Shown: positions 47,741-49,567 of the stretch, piece by piece
Layout of the letters: each line of letters begins with the position of its first letter
Position numbering within the stretch: the first letter of the stretch is position 1
From: Acholeplasmatales bacterium
Lineage (GTDB): Bacteria; Bacillota_I; Bacilli_A; Acholeplasmatales; Anaeroplasmataceae
Assembly (NCBI GenBank): GCA_024690445.1
Contig: JAILPD010000046.1
Coordinates: 1-49,567, forward strand
Direction: 5' to 3'
Length of the DNA: 49,567 nt
Notes under the pieces: generated by a model
The model's input: only the letters and a program-made list of their open reading frames with translations
What the model was told of the DNA's origin: nothing
The model's database searches: none
Position numbers and translations under genes: made by a program

Positions 47741-47751
47741 ACAAAAACCTC

Positions 47752-49260
47752 CTACATAAAGCGTTTATTAAAATCTTCTAAATATGCATCTATTTTTGCA
47801 TTATCAGGTAATGATTTTGTTTCAATAATTTCTTTTGCTATTTCCTTACCAGCATTATCTGTCTTTAAATCAGCATATAATGCATCCTCATACTTAGCTA
47901 AATTCTCAACTGCAATTTGATCTAAGAAGCCATGAGTTAATGCATAAATAATTAATGCTTCCTCTTCCATATTAATTGTCTTATGAAGACCTTGCTTTAA
48001 TACTTCTTGAGTTCTCTTACCTCTATCTAAGCGGGCCTTAGTAGACGCATCCAAATCAGAACCAAATTGAGCAAATGCTTCAAGCTCACGATAAGCAGCT
48101 AAATCTAGTCTTAGTGTACCGGATACCTTCTTAACAGCCTTTGTTTGAGCAGCACCACCTACACGTGATACTGAAAGACCTGGATTAATAGCTGGACGAA
48201 TACCTTTATAGAAATAATCACTTTGTAAGAAAATCTGACCATCTGTAATTGAAATAACGTTAGTTGGAATATATGCAGAGATATCTCCTGCCTGAGTTTC
48301 AATAATAGGAAGTGCAGTAATTGAACCACCACCAAGTTCCTTATTAAGCTTAGCAGCACGCTCTAATAATCTTGAATGTAGATAGAATACATCACCTGGA
48401 TATGCTTCACGTCCTGGCGGTCTATGTAATAATAGTGACATTTCTCTATAAGCAACAGCGTGTTTAGATAAATCATCATAAATGATTAATACATCCTTAC
48501 CCTGATACATAAAGTATTCAGCCATAGAAACACCAGCATATGGTGCTAAATATAGCATAGGGGCAGGAGTTGATGCAGATGCGGAAACAATAATTGAATA
48601 TTTCATCGCATCATTATTCTTTAATGTTTCATAAACTGATGAAACAGTAGATTCCTTTTGACCGATTGCTACATAGATACAAATAACATTCTTATCCCAT
48701 TGGTTTAAGATTGTATCTACCGCAATTGAAGTTTTACCTGTTTGACGGTCACCGATAATTAATTCACGCTGACCACGACCAATTGGAACTAAGGCATCCA
48801 ATACCTTAATACCTGTTTGAAGAGGTGTATCTACACTTGAACGATCCATTACACCTGTAGCTTTTACTTCAATTGGTCTAGTAGATTTAGCATTGATAGG
48901 TCCAAGACCATCAATAGGCTGGCCTAATGAGTTTACAACTCTACCTAAGAATTCTTCTCCTACTGGAACTTCAAGAATTCTACCAGTACATTTTACTAAA
49001 TCTCCCTCTTTAATCTTGTCTGATTCACCTAAAAGGATAGCACCTACTACATCCTCTTCTAGGTTTTGAACCATACCATATACATTATTTGGAAACAATA
49101 AAAGCTCAGATGACATTGCTTTATTTAAACCATGTACTAAGGCGATACCGTCACCAACCTGAACAACATGGCCTACATTCTCAGTTTGAATGTCTTCCTT
49201 ATATGCTTTTATCTGCTCTTTAATTAAGCTTGAAATTTCAGATAAATTTATATTAGACAT
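47752..49260 (-). CDS. atpA: F-type ATP synthase alpha subunit
   Basis: Alpha is the non-catalytic nucleotide-binding subunit of F1. Walker A is [16 protein letters not shown] near 168-183, and the segment [26 protein letters not shown] is near 277-302. The end contains the alpha-specific C-terminal helices. The length of 502 residues is standard. A GGGAG site precedes the ATG, 15 bp after atpH. Confidence 0.98.
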   Translation of the reverse strand: MSNINLSEISSLIKEQIKAYKEDIQTENVGHVVQVGDGIALVHGLNKAMSSELLLFPNNVYGMVQNLEEDVVGAILLGESDKIKEGDLVKCTGRILEVPVGEEFLGRVVNSLGQPIDGLGPINAKSTRPIEVKATGVMDRSSVDTPLQTGIKVLDALVPIGRGQRELIIGDRQTGKTSIAVDTILNQWDKNVICIYVAIGQKESTVSSVYETLKNNDAMKYSIIVSASASTPAPMLYLAPYAGVSMAEYFMYQGKDVLIIYDDLSKHAVAYREMSLLLHRPPGREAYPGDVFYLHSRLLERAAKLNKELGGGSITALPIIETQAGDISAYIPTNVISITDGQIFLQSDYFYKGIRPAINPGLSVSRVGGAAQTKAVKKVSGTLRLDLAAYRELEAFAQFGSDLDASTKARLDRGKRTQEVLKQGLHKTINMEEEALIIYALTHGFLDQIAVENLAKYEDALYADLKTDNAGKEIAKEIIETKSLPDNAKIDAYLEDFNKRFM

Positions 49261-49275
49261 TAATTTATCTCCCTT

Positions 49276-49567
49276 CTATAGTTCTTCCTTAATTCTATCA
49301 AGTGAAGCTTTTAAACTCATATCAATTGATACACCATTTGATATAATTTGAATTCCACCTAATAAATCGGGTTTAACTATATATTTAAACTGTAATGTCT
49401 TATCGCTATATTTAGCAGTTAAAGTATTAACTACCTTAGCCTTTTGCTTTTCTGTTAATTCTTTAGCACTTAATACATCAATAAACATAATATTCTTTTC
49501 TAAACGAACTAATTTTCTATATTCATGACCAATTTCATCACAAAGATTAAATCTATTATGATCAATT
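49276..49567 (-). CDS. atpH: F-type ATP synthase delta subunit, C-terminal part
   Basis: The frame is open to the right edge, so the 5' part is cut off; 96 residues remain. An internal ATG at 49488 is not the real start, because the frame continues in the coding sense upstream. The end shows the delta C-terminal pattern VKPDLLGGIQIISNGVSID, followed by SLKASLDRIKEEL. Delta links F1 to the peripheral stalk. The position before atpA is the normal operon order. Confidence 0.9.
   Translation of the reverse strand, partial: IDHNRFNLCDEIGHEYRKLVRLEKNIMFIDVLSAKELTEKQKAKVVNTLTAKYSDKTLQFKYIVKPDLLGGIQIISNGVSIDMSLKASLDRIKEEL

Noticed and set aside
48159..48359. 66-codon minus-strand frame within atpA
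   Set aside because: Shifted-frame shadow of atpA, whose protein sequence is complete and conserved.

Overview
The window looks like a chromosomal segment of a low-GC (roughly 30% G+C), strictly fermentative or anaerobic Bacillota, most likely an uncultured gut member of class Bacilli (an RF39, Erysipelotrichales or Acholeplasma-like lineage). The basis is AT-rich codon use with the standard code, strong AGGAGG-type ribosome binding sites, Bacillus-like gene neighbourhoods (cysS-mrnC; rlmB-sigma factor-rpmG-secE-nusG; ecfA1-ecfA2-ecfT-truA; atpH-A-G-D-C followed by a DUF1146 gene), a MetRS with a C-terminal tRNA-binding domain, and oxygen-sensitive 2-hydroxyacyl-CoA-dehydratase-type genes. 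The genus cannot be fixed from the sequence. Almost every gene lies on the minus strand; only the two dehydratase/activase-type genes at 31.1-35.4 kb lie on the plus strand.

Layout. 1-6.9 kb: an operon transcribed leftwards from a promoter at about 6.9 kb, encoding a 1478-residue SNF2-family helicase, a 691-residue protein with two cysteine clusters, and a membrane protein that runs off the left edge. I do not recognise this set as a named system, and it is the best candidate here for an undescribed DNA-acting (possibly defence) system. 7.0-20.9 kb: a purine biosynthesis operon, purK::purL (fused), purC, purM, purN, purH, purD, folD, purB, guaA. It starts behind a leader of about 190 nt that carries a possible 24-codon leader peptide and an intrinsic terminator. 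purF, purE, guaB and purA are not in the window. 21-29 kb: metG, a CtpE-like P-type ATPase with a very large predicted extracytoplasmic insert, mrnC and cysS. 29-31 kb: a lipoprotein with GLUG-type repeats. 31-35.4 kb: an activase protein with two ASKHA domains and a dehydratase-like partner. 35.4-36.8 kb: a toxin-antitoxin-like cassette (HTH plus DUF3990 ADP-ribosyltransferase-like protein and a small partner), bounded by two near-identical repeats of about 50 bp that each carry an 18-bp perfect palindrome; in the upstream copy the palindrome sits mainly between the -35 and -10 boxes. 36.9-39.5 kb: nusG, secE, rpmG, a sigma-70-like factor and rlmB. 39.5-43.5 kb: DUF1653, a NifX/NafY-like protein, truA, ecfT, ecfA2, ecfA1. 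43.6-45 kb: tRNA-Gly(GCC), a family 2 glycosyltransferase and a DUF1146 membrane protein. 45-49.6 kb: atpC, atpD, atpG, atpA and the 3' part of atpH, which is cut by the right edge.

Most of the window is housekeeping: nucleotide synthesis, translation, transcription elongation, protein export, vitamin uptake and the F-type ATP synthase. Gene pairs are tightly packed, and six junctions share the same one-base TAATG stop/start overlap, which implies widespread translational coupling. Only one stretch of more than 300 bp lacks an established gene (20707-21079, the purine leader and its upstream region); its contents are listed below. No rRNA, CRISPR array, transposase or integrase was seen.
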